A stretch of DNA of 64,000 bases from Eublepharis macularius. Its lineage: Eukaryota; Chordata; Lepidosauria; Squamata; Eublepharidae. Under the pieces are notes generated by a model. It was not told the DNA's origin and ran no database searches. It saw only the letters and a list, made by a program, of their open reading frames with translations. The translations under genes were made by a program, and so were the position numbers. Where the stretch lies: NCBI RefSeq assembly GCF_028583425.1, contig NC_072800.1, positions 10,987,001-11,051,000 of the forward strand. The letters run 5' to 3'. This document shows positions 23,263-35,177 of the stretch, piece after piece; position 1 is the first letter of the stretch, and each line of letters begins with the position of its first letter.

Positions 23263-25666
23263 TTCACCACCTTTAAAGTCCCCTTGCAGTGTAGGTATAT
23301 AGCTTTTGTACATTCAGGGCTAGAAGAATCGGTTTCCATGACAAAAGGGAGGACACCAGCTTGGAAAAAAAGGGTGGGGTGAAAGCCTAAATCTCATCTG
23401 CAATAATGGTGTTAGAACAGTAGCTGTCAATGTACTGTAGGGATGTTGTCATCCAATCCATGAGAGAAAAACCAACAGCTGGGTGTACAACCTGATGGCT
23501 ACAGGTCAAACTCAACCAACAACGATTCAGATCAGCATTCTAGTGGTTTAGTAAGATGCCTGTGCTTTTATATGGGCACAAGATGCGCAACTTGCAACTA
23601 CTGCTGCTTACAGGATGCGCATCAACTGGAATTCTGCAAAAAGCTTTTTTTGGTAAACGGGCATTCCGAACACGCTAACAGGCTGCACGTGGGAAGGTGC
23701 AAATCTCCATAAATAGAGCAGGTTTAACACATCCCTAGTACATGTTACATTTCAAACAGATTAACACAGTCTGGATATTTTTTGCAAGATTGCCTAAATT
23801 CGGAACTATGCTGAAATTTCTCTTTTTTAAGCAAACAGCCCACAGATGGCTTAAGGAAACTGGAATTTCTACTTTTTGGGGGGCAAATGCTGGCATGACG
23901 CTGGGGAAAGAATGATTGACAATGGCTGTCCATAATAGCTGGCTGGCTGATGTCGAAAAAAGTCACAAGCCTTCGATCCAATGACACAAGCAAGTGGGAG
24001 TGGCTCTCCAACCTCTGTGAACCCCCAGCTCTGCCTCTCTTGGGAAACAGCCAGAGATCTGGTTGAATGCTGGGCTTGTGGCCGTTGAAAGTCCATTGGA
24101 AGAGTTAGGGGGGAGAAAGAGAAGGTTTTGAGGCTGCTGAGGAGAGAAGCAGTAGCGATACCGCTGACTGTTAACACCCCTGTTCTAATACATAGTAACC
24201 ATTCCCTGTTTAACCACAATATATCTATGGGATTTAAAATCTTTCGCTCTAGTATTCTATCTTGTAAATAAAAATTATTCTTGTTTCCGGTTTAAACCTT
24301 GATGACTTGAAGTCATTGGCTGAGGGGAAATAAAACACACACAAAAACCCCTCGAACACTCTGATCATGACAAATGCACCAAATTTAATTAAATGGTTGC
24401 AGTGGATAGAGGAAGCAAACACTGATCTTCCTCTCACCAATAGCCCTGGGCAGTGAAGGGAAGAAAATATAGGGAATGGGCTGTCTGTTTGGTAGAGCCT
24501 CTGGGAAGAGGACAGAGAGGGTCTGGTGCAGATTTGGGTCTGGGGTCTCTGCCTGGTAAACAAAGGTTAGCGAGGTGGTGTGTTGTGACAGCCCATAATT
24601 GCCTGTGACGTCTCAAACCTGTAAAGGAAGGTCTATGGTGGGTGGCAGCATGGAAGGGGGGGGGTCACACCTCCTTTCCAACCTGCCGCTCTCAAAAACA
24701 GATCATGTGCCATGTGGGAAGACTCCCTAAGCCTCAGGGGCTATGGTGTGAACATCCCACTGTGTGAGCAGAACACAACTCGCAGCTCCTTGGATACAAG
24801 CCACAGACCTCAGGAATGAATAACTTCTCCTTCCCCACACAAAATGTTACACCCCTCGGGAAAAACCGACTCACGAATTCCTCAATAATCTGGCCTCACA
24901 TTCTTATCCAGTTACAGCTTCTATTCCACTTCCTTAGCTGCCGTACACGGTAGAAAGAAAATGGTGGGGCGTAAGCACTATACTTGGAGAACCACCATGA
25001 GCTGGCGATCCATCAAGGTTGCTTCCAATATTACCAAACTGTCCTTTCGTTGCATGGTAAGCAAAGGACGGTCAGAGCCATGGGAAGCCACATGGACGTA
25101 ACTATGCTTTGTTAGGCAGTCTTAACTAGTTTTGAATTAGCACCCGTGTGAGGGTAATACTAGTAGCATACATACATGCACACACTGACAGGCTGCTTTT
25201 GGAGTATCACTACTAATAATGGTTAGTCACAGTGGTTAGAAGAAGCACCACCACACGCCAAGCTGACAGGAGAGAGGAGCTTATGTGGCATCCATGCAAG
25301 GACTGAAGCGCATGCAGGACCACGCCTACAGCTTACACATCACAATTCCTCCTGATCACAAAGGTCAAGTCAATTGCTCCTACATCAACAGAGGCAGAAC
25401 ATGCTCATACACAACCGCAGAGACAACAACACACGAAGATGCCCTATGTAGGTGCACGTGCACCACCATAAGGCATTGACAGCTTTGAAACAAGACCCAA
25501 GGAAGAAAGAAAAAAAGACTCCCAAAGTTTTTAAAATAACCCTACAAAAGAAAATGAATTTTAAAATTTTTCTTAGACAAGATAAAATGTCCCTCTCTAA
25601 AGGAAACTGTGGTGATTTTAAGTGTGTGTGTGTGTCTTTAAATGCTTGGTGTGGTATAGATGAAGA

Positions 25667-26165
25667 GTGGGGGTGAAAAGAGTCAGTCAGGGCAAGAGAG
25701 GCCGGCTGGGTGCAGCCCGAGTGTTTTTAAGCAGTCCTGAGAGAAATATTCAGTCAGGAGAAAGCAGGCAAGCTGCGTGCAGTCTGAGCCTGCTCATGTT
25801 GTCTGAGAGAGAAATACAACCTGTGTGGGAGCCTGAGGGGATTCTCCTTCTAGTTCAGTTAGGCAGCCTGTGTGGAAGCCTGAACTGCGTGTGTCTGTGA
25901 GAGAACTTTCATTCTATCTGAAGCATACAAACTGTGTGCGCACCTGAGAGAGAAAGTCTATGTATATCTGTGCGATTGAGCCTATGTGAGGAAACTTGAA
26001 GAACTGAGAACTATCTTTGAAACCATCAAGCTTAAGCAATAGTATGAAACCTTTTTGTAACCCTTCTGTTACTCCTACATCCAATTCCTATCCTCAGGGC
26101 CACATAGTCCCACAAAGGAGTCTGACACTTGGGCACGTTACTAAAAGGGAAATTTAAATTACTTA
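25667..26165. other. Unassigned block with loose internal repetition
   Basis: Phrases of the type CTGAGAGAGAAA and GTGTGGAAGCCTGA recur about every 50-80 bases. This could be a decayed LTR or simply low-complexity 3' UTR sequence. No protein is recognised. Confidence 0.3.
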
Positions 26166-26286
26166 TTTTGGAATATAATTCCCGGTGGCAGCAAAATACC
26201 CAGAGAGTGTAAGAAGAGGGTTAAAGGAAAAATCTAAATGAAAAAGAGGTCATTAACAGAAACTCCCACACAAAAGAGGAAACTGA

Positions 26287-26465
26287 AGTCCAAGCTACAA
26301 GTGATGAATGACACTTAAAACGGCAAGTGAACAGACTCACGTGTATGCCTCCCTGTTCACTTGTGATCGAGTGGAGGGCAAGTGGAGCGCAAGTGGACAG
26401 GGAGGAACGCATGTGAGTCTGTTCACTTGCCGTTTAAGTGTCATTCATCACTTGTAGCTTGGCCC
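26287..26465. mobile_element. TIR MITE, family B, short form
   Basis: Begins AGTCCAAGCTACAAGTGATG and ends CACTTGTAGCTTGGCCC. Inner arms contain GGCAAGTGAACAGACTCACG and its complement. TGA lies on both flanks (26284-26286 and 26466-26468). Confidence 0.75.
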
Positions 26466-26595
26466 TGAGAAAGGAAATCCGAATTGGGCCTTGGAACTTC
26501 AAAGCCATTTTTGAAATCATCTCCTGTGGAGGGCTTCAGATGAATCACGTTGACTACAAAGGAAAAATATTCTTTAAAATGTGATTCATGCAGGA

Positions 26596-26800
26596 AACGC
26601 TTGTTCAGAGGCAGAGCCCCTGCCTCACATGCAGAAGGGCCCAGCTTAAGTTTTCAGCCTCCCCACATAAAAAGGATCCTGGGTTCCAATCTTTCCCAGA
26701 CCTTTCTGGGAAGACTTTGGACATCCACTGCCAGTCAGAGTAGAAAATACAGGCATCAAAAGACCAACAGCCTGACTCGTATAAGGTAGCTCCATTCATA
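26596..26800 (+). mobile_element. tRNA-derived SINE, decayed
   Basis: AGAGGCAGAGCCCCTGCCTC followed by CACATGCAGAAGG resembles a tRNA A-box region, and GATCCTGGGTTCCAATC a B-box. It continues through TGCCAGTCAGAGTAGA and GACTCGTATAAGGTAGC, the body of an abundant lizard SINE. A minus-strand copy lies at 60635-60823 and a fragment at 63447-63520. Confidence 0.6.
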
Positions 26801-26876
26801 TAATTGTTTTAAGTTAGGGTTAGGCAAGCAAGGGTACTCAGCCAAATCTGGCCTGCCATGGTTCCCCCCCTAAAAA

Positions 26877-27295
26877 TGTCCTCCCCAGTTTCCCTTACAA
26901 CTCATAGCCGAGTTGCTGTGCCCATTCTTGCAGTCTGGAACCAGCCCAAAGGGTGTGCAGGATAGCCGTACACAGTGGGAAATCCTTCCGGAAAGATACT
27001 TTGTTTTCAAGCCTACAGGAGTACATCTAGGGAACCAGAACAGCTGGGCACGGCTCCATAAATGGTGGGACAATGAATTAAAAGATAACCCAGAAGCACA
27101 ACCCAAAACTTAGTGCAGATCGACACTCGGGCGCCGTCCCTCTTGTTGTCTTGGTTGGGGAATGCCTTGCATTCAGGCAAGTGCAGCATTTTCCAGGTCA
27201 CAGAAAAGAACAGAGACCCTGTGTACATGGTGCCCCATGTGTGTGCACTACTATGAACACTGTAAATAAAGCAATGCTTGATCGTAAAAAAAAAA
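26877..27295 (+). pseudogene. Possible processed retrocopy of an unrecognised mRNA
   Basis: An open frame runs from about 26877 to a TAG at 27111-27113 and encodes ERYFVFKPTGVHLGNQ, then WARLHKWWDNELKD. After about 150 bases comes AATAAA at 27265-27270, then, 15 bases on, an A10 run at 27286-27295. This is the layout of a reverse-transcribed mRNA 3' end. I do not recognise the protein, and no matching target-site duplication was found, so a plus-strand gene end is an alternative. Confidence 0.4.
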
Positions 27296-30200
27296 GTGGA
27301 ATACTTTGGAGTGATTTATGTTTCACATATAGTAGAGAACATGGTGTGCTTAAAGTGATTTTATTAAATCGGCAAGAAAGTTGTAAACATATTACTGTTG
27401 TAAAATAGCTTTTAAAAAAATCTACAGATATTGATCTCTACCATATTCACATTTGAAAACTGCTTCACATTTTTCCTCTTAGTGCAATTTTAAAGGGGGA
27501 GCCTGATGGTAACTGTAGTATGAAATTGTAACAGAGGAGACAAAGGTAAGCATTATTGTCTTTTCACAATGATGTTTTGTGCTCAAACAGACAGTTGAAG
27601 AGAAGTGTACAGGGACAGCAGTCAGGAAACATAAAATATTCCAAGATCAAAGTTGGCACTCAGGCTGTGTGACTTGGATAAATGGACTGAAGGGAGATAA
27701 TTCTGCCCTCTCTTTCTGGGGTGGCTGCCACCTCCAGTGGGGCACTCGGTTAGGTTGCAGACTTCTAGCGATAAGACTGGTCGTGAGATCCCAGAAGGGC
27801 ACATTTTTTTCCTCATTGCTGTCAGTATTCACATACAAAAATATTTGGCAAAATCCAGCAAGCCCTGCTGAAACTGCTCCCTGAGGACTGGGAGAACCTT
27901 GTAAGCAAAAGATACCCACACCGTCAAAGGGGGAAATCAAGTAGAATCACGTCGTCCCTTCTTCTGCTGGAGCAAGAGGTGAATTAAAGAGGGGGAAAGA
28001 ACCCATTTTATTTGATTCCTCCTCCTTGCTTCAGCACAACCTGTCCTGCATGCCTTTTGCTTGTGGGGCTCTCTCAAACCACAAGGGAACTTGAGGGCAA
28101 ACCGCAGGCTGCTTGAGGAAGAGCAAAATGGGGAAAAGATCACTCCCCCAACATTTTCCACAAGCTCTTCCAGGGGTACCAATCCTATGACATGAGCAAA
28201 ACATGGTGATGGTACCACCACCTTTGTTACTTTAACTCCTCCCTCCAGTGCACAAAATTTTGAGCAAAATGGGCATCAACAGATTCTGAAAACCAATACA
28301 GTCAGCAGCCCAGGGGGCAAAGCCTGCTCCGATGTGCTTATCTCCCTCCCCGCTACAAACAATAGGAGTCTTTAGTGTTCACAGTATTGGCTGTGGGTCA
28401 GGGTCACACTGGGATCTCATTGTGAAGATTCTGTGCAGCACTAAAACATGAGCCGTGTCCATAAACCCACCTGCACTTCAGCCTCATGCCCAATGCCCGA
28501 GGGAACGGATTCAACTCCATGGTGCCCGTTACCCCATCAAAACACGGAACCGTGTTACCTCCTACACTTGATTTGGTTGGCGCACAGCCGGAAAATGCCT
28601 GCTTTGCTGCCAACCGGGCTGTTCCAATAAAGCAGGTAAGCAGGCCTTGCCAGAATAAATGCTGCAACGCTGGCAAGCGCTAACATCATTCAAACACTGA
28701 CTCAGGAAACTATCCAAGTTGCTACCCTGCAAAAACATGCCCACAGCTGCACAGATTCCCCTCTTCTCGGTCCTGACATTTCAAACACAACATTCAGAGG
28801 CCCACAAAGGCCTGCGGAGGATTCTTTTGGGGGGGATTCCCTTTTGAAGCACAGACTGAACGGCTTGTGGCTGCCGCTTGGAAGAGAAGGGCAAAACCAG
28901 CTGCAGAGGAGAAGGAAGCCCGTGGGCTAAGTCTCTGGACAAAGGCCGGAGCTAAGATGATGTGAAATATTTGGCTGAACTTGAAGCAGTCAGTTCTTGA
29001 GTCTACCTGAGGCCTGGTCGTAGGAAGGGGCAGTGAAATAAGTCGAAAGCTGCTCTCCTAAAGGGGTCTAATAAAGCGAATGCCAAACTTGGTTCTGCTG
29101 GAAGCAGTGCTGAGCACTCAGCTTTGCTAACCAACATCAAAAGCCCCAGCCACTATTCTTCCGGATCTATCATCAATACAATGGTGCATAACCTACTCCG
29201 TAAGAAACAAAGGTGTAAAGATCACTCAATGAGCTCAACCGTTGCCACTCTATGGTATGCTGCCTTCTTTTTGGCAATAAAAAATAACACACACACACCC
29301 TGAGGCAACATTTTAGCACCACAATGCAATTTTATGCAGTTACTCCAATCTAAGGCCAATGAAAGCAGCGGCTTTAGACTGCAGTAACTCTGCCGATGAG
29401 TCCGTCACACATGACCGTCATCTGGTGACATCATTGAAATCAATAAATCTCTATTCTATTTGCATTAGTGTAAGTTAACTCTGGGATTATACCTGATAAA
29501 CAGTGCAGTGAATTATAGAACCATTTGGTTTCTTGTCATTTCAATTGCAGAAATATTAGCAGACAGAGATCATGAATCAAAATGTGTTTTTTAAAGGGGT
29601 GACTCAAATGGAGCAGAGAATTTCAGAGATCAATATTGCCAACAAATAATTTGGGGGGCGGATTGAACTTCCAGGTATTTGTAGTCGACAGCTTTCTGTG
29701 TCACTTGGTGCAAAAATCCTAAATGAACGTGAATCCAATTTGTGGGGTTTATCGTAACAAAGTGATTTTGAGACTCTATCCTGCATCGCCTTTTTGACTT
29801 CCAGTTTGAGGCAGTGCAGACTTAGCTATTGCAAGCCACTGGCCCACTTCTAACAAGCCTTCCCCAACGTCCCCGCAGTTCCCGTAACGATTCCAGACCC
29901 TCTGCAGCTTCCATGGCACATGGTTTGTAAGAAAAAAAAACTACGGGAACAGTGCAGGAGGAAATCTGCGGGTAAGAAACGAGGGATGGGATTTCCCATC
30001 TCTTTCTGAGAACAAATGTAACTTCCGACCTCATTAAAGAAGAATGTAAAGAAAACTAATTTTTGCTATTCTTGTTCTCAAATGGGATGGAAAGACTTGT
30101 TTTTTTCCTAGAATAGCAACACTTTACCAAAAAAAGCAATAGCTGTTTCATTCTCTTTTGCAGAAGGCTGAATTTCTATGTCTGAGGGTGGTGGTTTATT

Positions 30201-30661
30201 CCCTATTAAGACATTGCTGAATAATAAATAATCAAACGGAGTGGTTGGGCGCTTCTTGGCAAAAACTGCCAGCACATGTAGCCTGCGTTAAAAGCCTCCA
30301 TTCTCTTTCACTATTTATAGGGGGAGTTAAAGGATTTGCTACTACAGCCCAAAGAGCAGCGCAGAGAACTAGTCATATAGGAATGTTTGCAATCTGCTAC
30401 CAGCATGAGCGAGGCATGGTATGAAAGAAAGCCTTGGATCTGGTTTCTCACCTAACAATATCAACGCTTTGCCATTTCCTTTTCATTATCATAAGCACGA
30501 GGAATGTAATGAAGTGGTGCGTCACTGCAAGAGTCTCAACAGATGTCAATATCAGTTCAGGTCCCCACAAATGCACCTTGCCACAGTTTTTCCAACTGAA
30601 ACAGGTAGGGCTCATCCAGGTAACCGTCCTGGGTACAACCGCTGTCTCCCCATCTCCAAGC

Positions 30662-30856
30662 TTACTTGCTTCCTTGCACCTTCTGATTGTATGTGCCAGC
30701 GTGCTTGTACCCGGACACATAGCCGGAAGTGTCGACCAGATCTTCACGGCCTGCCTTGCCCTTCCCTTTCCCAGATGGATCGAATCGCTCTTTGTGAGAA
30801 CCAGTGAAACGTGTCGTATCCGTCAGTCGCGAGACAGTTGGAGATGAAATGGCTTT
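30662..30856 (-). CDS. TPPP: TPPP terminal coding exon
   Basis: On the minus strand, acceptor CCCCCAATAG is followed by 64 codons and TAA at 30664-30662. The peptide includes [35 protein letters not shown] and [18 protein letters not shown]. This is the conserved C-terminal tail of TPPP (p25-alpha), which binds tubulin and promotes microtubule bundling, chiefly in oligodendrocytes. Length and sequence agree closely with mammalian TPPP; the choice of TPPP over the shorter paralogues TPPP2 and TPPP3 rests on the AISSPTVSR segment and the ending QGSK. The exon begins in phase 0, matching the previous exon. Confidence 0.95.
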   Translation of the reverse strand, partial: KAISSPTVSRLTDTTRFTGSHKERFDPSGKGKGKAGREDLVDTSGYVSGYKHAGTYNQKVQGSK

Positions 30857-30989
30857 CTATTGGGGGAAAAAAGGGGAGGAGGAGAAGTTTACTCTTTAAA
30901 GTGAAACAGCGGCTCTAAGAGTTGTATATTATAAAGACCTCTGACCTGGTTGCAGGCCACCAAGTGGGATTGCCTCCAGAGCTGTTAAA

Positions 30990-31140
30990 CAGTTGCCCCT
31001 TAAAGACTAACCACATTGATCCCAAACAGAACTCACTTCATCAGATGTTCTGATTCACAGAAGCTGATGCTAGCTAGAACAAATGTTGTTAGGCTTTAAG
31101 GTGTTATTAGTCTTCTATTTAATTTTGATGCAATAAATTA
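30990..31140. repeat. Decayed palindromic repeat
   Basis: Shares CCTTAAAGACTAACC, the CTTCATCAGATGTTC centre and the GGCTTTAAGGTG arm with the family at 447-866. Confidence 0.6.
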
Positions 31141-31267
31141 ACATGGTTACCCCTCTGTATTATTTATTATTAAGAGTTCCAGGCACCCTTGACAATAAAG
31201 GATGGGCAGCATGTAAATATGTCAGGAACGGGAAGCTTCTCATGATTTTTAGAGGGTTCTGGGGCAC

Positions 31268-31691
31268 ACTCTCAGAGTCTCTCTACACGAGACAACTGTC
31301 ACATGAAGAATACATGTTGGGAGATGCAATGTTAGCCAGGAAGCATAGTTTAAAAAGACAGAGCCAGCGGCAAGGCAAATGCTTTGCTATACACTGGAGC
31401 TGCGTGAAGGGGCTGTGAAATGCCAGAAGGGAAACTTCAGTCTCTAGGTCCAAGCCCAGCTCTGGGTGGCAGCTCCAGCCCGTTTCCATTTCTTGCTGTC
31501 CTCTGGTTGCGACCCTACACTTTTTTAGACTGGAGAGATAAAATTCGGGAAGGGAAGATGAAATTAACAAATGCTCTGAGGGGCGATCTCCGCCAACTCT
31601 ATCTTTTTAAACTACGCTTCCCGGCTAACATTGCCTCTCCCTACACCTGATGAACATGTGCTGAGGCATCTCATGTAGAGAGACTCTCAGT
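31268..31691. mobile_element. Inverted-repeat (TIR) element
   Basis: The left side CAGAGTCTCTCTACACGAGA and GCAATGTTAGCCAGGAAGC pair with GGCTAACATTGCCTCTCC and TCATGTAGAGAGACTCTCAG at the right. No target duplication was seen and there is no coding capacity. A partial relative lies at 19238-19350. Confidence 0.6.
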
Positions 31692-32246
31692 TCGCCAAGA
31701 GAAGTAGCCATGTCACAACTCTGCAAAAATCTCTCTCTCTCTCACACACACACAGTATTCCCAGCTTCCTCAGCCGCTTCTGCACCTGCCTATCGTTAGC
31801 CTTGCCACCACATTTTGCCTTGATGGCAGCACATGGGAGGACCTCTGAAATGCTAATTAATTAATTAAAAACTGCCTTATTTGCTCTCTGTGGCTGCAAT
31901 CCAAGAAAGCCACATCCATGCATGAGAAAGAGCTGTGTACACCCCAGGTTTTTTTTCTTTGTAGCTGATGAGGCAAGCCACGTTTTAATTGGCTTTAAGA
32001 TTTTAAACTACCTTGCCCTTTTAGCATCTGGCAGAAACTTCAAACCAATTTCTAGCTTTCACAAAAAAAACTATTGTTGTCTTGAGGACTACACTAAGGT
32101 CCTTTATATATTATTTTTAGTCAACTCCATTGTGCTCAAGAGCCTTCGCAACTCTGAACTCTGCAGTCATTCATTTCATAACACTGAATTTAGTCTGAAT
32201 TGATATTATCGTAGCATATTTCCCAAATTCAGTGATCTATTGACAT

Positions 32247-32340
32247 AGGCTGCAATCCTAAAGACAGTTTCCCAGGAGTAAGCCCAAATGAAGAACATGG
32301 GGCTTACTTCTGAGTAGACCTGCTTAGGATTGCTCTCTAA
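32247..32340. mobile_element. Short TIR element (GCAATCCTAA ends)
   Basis: GGCTGCAATCCTAAAG at the left mirrors CTTAGGATTGCTCT at the right, with GGAGTAAGCCCAA and GGGCTTACTTCTGAG as paired inner arms. This is a very common small sauropsid repeat. Confidence 0.6.
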
Positions 32341-32689
32341 GTGTGTTTGCCTTCTGTTCTCTAAAGTGTAAGTACCCTGGGGGGCTCAAATAATGGCTCT
32401 AGTTTTCTTTCTCAGTTTGTCCTCCCATATTGTCTTTTGAGGTATGTGTAATTAAGCCTTCGAAGATTATTTCTGTAAAGCATTTGCTCCGTCCTTGCTC
32501 AAACCACCCTGCTCCTTCTTCTAAACAGCAGAATTTTCAGAACAGCCTTTGACACTTCAACATCGAAACCTGATGAAGGATGGACAGTTATAAAATTCAC
32601 ATCTAGAATTCTGAAATGTAATTAGTCCAGCATCCACCATGTAAGATAAGATATTCTCCAGAAATGGATGAGTAGCTTAGCTCTCCAAG

Positions 32690-32860
32690 GCCGTTTTCAC
32701 ACTGCTTACTGGCCATGGAACATTGCACCAAGCTCCCGCGCCAGGAAGACGCTGTTGTTCCGGGAGCTCGGCGCGATGTTCCGTGGCCAGGATATGTACA
32801 GTGCCAGTACAACTTGGATGGAGGCATTATGGGTTTTGTCAGTATCAAGGGAGCAGCAAG
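32690..32860. repeat. GC-rich inverted repeat
   Basis: Begins GGCCGTTTTCACACTGC, like the MITE at 61863. CTGGCCATGGAACATTGC pairs with GCGATGTTCCGTGGCCAG, and AGCTCCCG with CGGGAGCT. Non-coding; boundaries approximate. Confidence 0.5.
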
Positions 32861-33096
32861 AGATGTTTACTACGATAAAAGGAGCCTCCTTGGATGCCAA
32901 TGGGGGTTTCCTTCCAAGTTGTTCCTGGCTGAGCAATCACTAGGCAATCCCAAGTCTACCTGAAGGCACGAAGGAACACCACTTTGCCCTTCTTCAGAGC
33001 CAGTGACTGCAAGCCTTTCTGGCCACCTTTGAGTACTAAACATCCTAGAGAACAAGATGATAGAACGCTCTGCCACCAGAGGCAAAACTTCAAAAG

Positions 33097-34076
33097 AAAA
33101 GAAGTAGAGATGAGCAAATCCATGGCTCCTTGGATGTGCTCAAGAGACCTCATAAGTGCAAAGTAATGCACATTGGAACCAAAAATCCAAAATATAAATA
33201 CAAGTTGATGGGGTCTGAACTGGCGGAGACTGACCAAGAGAGAGATCTTGGAGTCATGATAGATAACTCACTAAAAACGTCAGCACAGTGTGCGACTGCC
33301 ATAAAAAAAGCTAATGCTATGCTAGGGGTTATTAGGAAAGGGATTGAAAACAAATCAGCCGGTATCATAATGCCTCTGTATAAATCGATGGTGAGGCCTC
33401 ATTTGGAGTACTGTGTACAGTTCTGGTCGCCACACCTTAAAAAAGATATCATAGCACTGGAAAAAGTACAGAGAAGGGCAACTAAAATGATTAAAGGGTT
33501 GGAACACTTTCCCTATGAGGAAAGATTGAGGCGCTTGGGGCTCTTTAGCCTGGAGAAAAGACGACTGAGGGGAGACATGATAGAGGTTTACAAGATAATG
33601 CACGGGTTAGAGAAGGTCGAGAAAGATGTGTTTTTCTCCCTTTCTCACAATACAAGAACTCGTGGGCACTCTATGAAATTATTGAGCAGTCGGGTTAGAA
33701 CAGATAGAAGAAAATACTACTTTACACAAAGGGTGATAAACACATGGAATTCGTTGCCACAGGAGGTGGTGGCAGCTACAAGCATTGCCAGCTTCAAGAG
33801 GGGACTGGACAAATATATGGAGCAGAGGTCCATCAGTGGCTATTAGCCACAGGAGATAGATGGTATTCTCTTTGTGGGGAGGTGGTGCTCTGTTGTCTTG
33901 GTGCTGGAAGGAAGGCAGTGGGAGGGCTTCTGGTGTCCTGGCCTCACTGACAGTCCTTTAGATGGCACTGGATTTCTAGCCACTGTGTGTGACAGAATGT
34001 TGGACTGGATGGGCCACTGGCCTGATCCAACATGGCTTTGCTTATGTTCTTATGCTTATGTTCTTATGTTCTTAAG
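33097..34076 (+). mobile_element. CR1-type LINE, 3' part
   Basis: An uninterrupted 238-codon frame (33130-33846) covers the thumb and C-terminal part of a LINE reverse transcriptase: KVMHIGTKNPKYKYKL, ERDLGVMIDNSLKTSAQC, PHLEYCVQFWSPHLKKDI, KVQRRATKMIKGLEH, YFTQRVINTWNSLPQEVV. This wording is typical of the CR1 and related clades. The catalytic YADD or FADD region is missing because the element is 5'-truncated. The 3' UTR ends in copies of TTATGTTCTTATG, a CR1-like tandem tail. The open frame suggests a young copy. Confidence 0.85.
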
Positions 34077-34090
34077 ATAATGATCCAAGT

Positions 34091-34421
34091 CAGGGCTTTT
34101 TTTCAGCGAGAACACGGTGGAACGGAGTTCCGGAAACTCTAGAAAATAGTCACATGGCCGGTGGCCCCGCCCCCTGATCTCCAGACAGAGGGGAGTTGAG
34201 ATTGCCCTCAGTGAAAATGGTCACATGGCTGGTGGCCCCACCCCCTGATCTCCAGACAGAGAGGAGTTGAGATTGCCCTCCGTGCAGCTCAGCGTCACGG
34301 AGGGCCATCTAAACTCCCCTCTGTCTGGAGATCAGGGGGTGGGGCCACCAGCCATGTGACCATTTTCACTGAGGGCAACCCACTGAGTTCCACCACCTCT
34401 TTTCCCAGAAAAAAAGCCCTG
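34091..34421. mobile_element. hAT MITE, family A
   Basis: Ends CAGGGCTTTTTTTCAGCGAG and AAAAAAAGCCCTG; perfect target duplication ATCCAAGT at 34083-34090 and 34422-34429. It sits immediately after the CR1 tail. The centre is an inverted repeat around TTGAGATTGCCCTCCGTGC. Confidence 0.92.
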
Positions 34422-34931
34422 ATCCAAGTGGTCCAAGAATTTCCATTCCTTTGTTATCCACCGCTCATTATCGTGCCATGAAGTTTATAGTATGGCTGCA
34501 AGAGTTCTCTTTCCAGCTTTTCTAGAACAGATCACCGTTGCTCTCCAGGCTTCTAGCATATCAGCCCAAACACAAAAGAAATGGCAAAGACCACCAACCC
34601 ACTGGAGGATCAGCCTTCAAAAGTCACAGACTGACTTCCTTGACATCTGATACATTTCTCCGCTCCGGTAACTGTGGGGATATCACATCATTCCCAAGTG
34701 AGTGGCATGGCTAAAATGCCTGTGTGTTAAACGGAGTGGCCATGCAGAGTATCTTGAGGGGAGGACCACAGAAAACACAGCACGGTGTAGGGTTGTCTTC
34801 ATACAGCCTCACACAGCAGATGCATCATCCCACACACTGCAAGGGCAGCTCTGCTGGCCCATCACATCTGAAAGTCACAGATTCTAACAGCCGTAGAGAG
34901 AACATACTTAAGATAAGGGGAATCTATGCCA

Positions 34932-35177
34932 GGTAACAACAACAACAAAATTTGATCTATATACCACCCTTCAGGACATTTTAATGCCTACTCAGAGCGG
35001 TTTACAAAATATGTTATCCCCACAACAATCGCCCTGTGAGGTGGGTGGGGCTGAGAGAGCTCCAAGAGAGCTGTGACTGACTCAAGGTCGCCCAACTGGC
35101 TTCAAGTGGAGTTGAGGGGAATCAAGCCTGGTTCTCCAGATTAGAGTCCTGCCACTCTTGATGACGACACCAAACTG
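34932..35177 (-). mobile_element. Sauria-type tRNA-derived SINE
   Basis: On the minus strand it starts CAGTTTGGTGTCGTCATCAA, carries the B-box-like GGCTTGATTCCCC, then the conserved SINE body (CAGCCCCACCCACCTCACAG) and ends with GGTGGTATATAGATC and a (TTG)n tail. The tail region is like that of Bov-B LINEs, which supply the reverse transcriptase. Confidence 0.82.

Larger units (their letters stand above)
19590..30661 (-). other. TPPP: Probable TPPP 3' UTR and downstream region
   Basis: The sequence is fairly repeat-poor compared with both sides, as expected for a long vertebrate 3' UTR. It does hold a GC-rich hAT element (22119-22678), two family B MITEs (21459, 26287), a palindromic repeat (23040-23262), a tRNA-type SINE (26596-26800) and a possible retrocopy (26877-27295). 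The true 3' end is not proven. Mammalian TPPP also has a long 3' UTR, but about 11 kb would be exceptional, so part of this may be intergenic. Confidence 0.4.
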
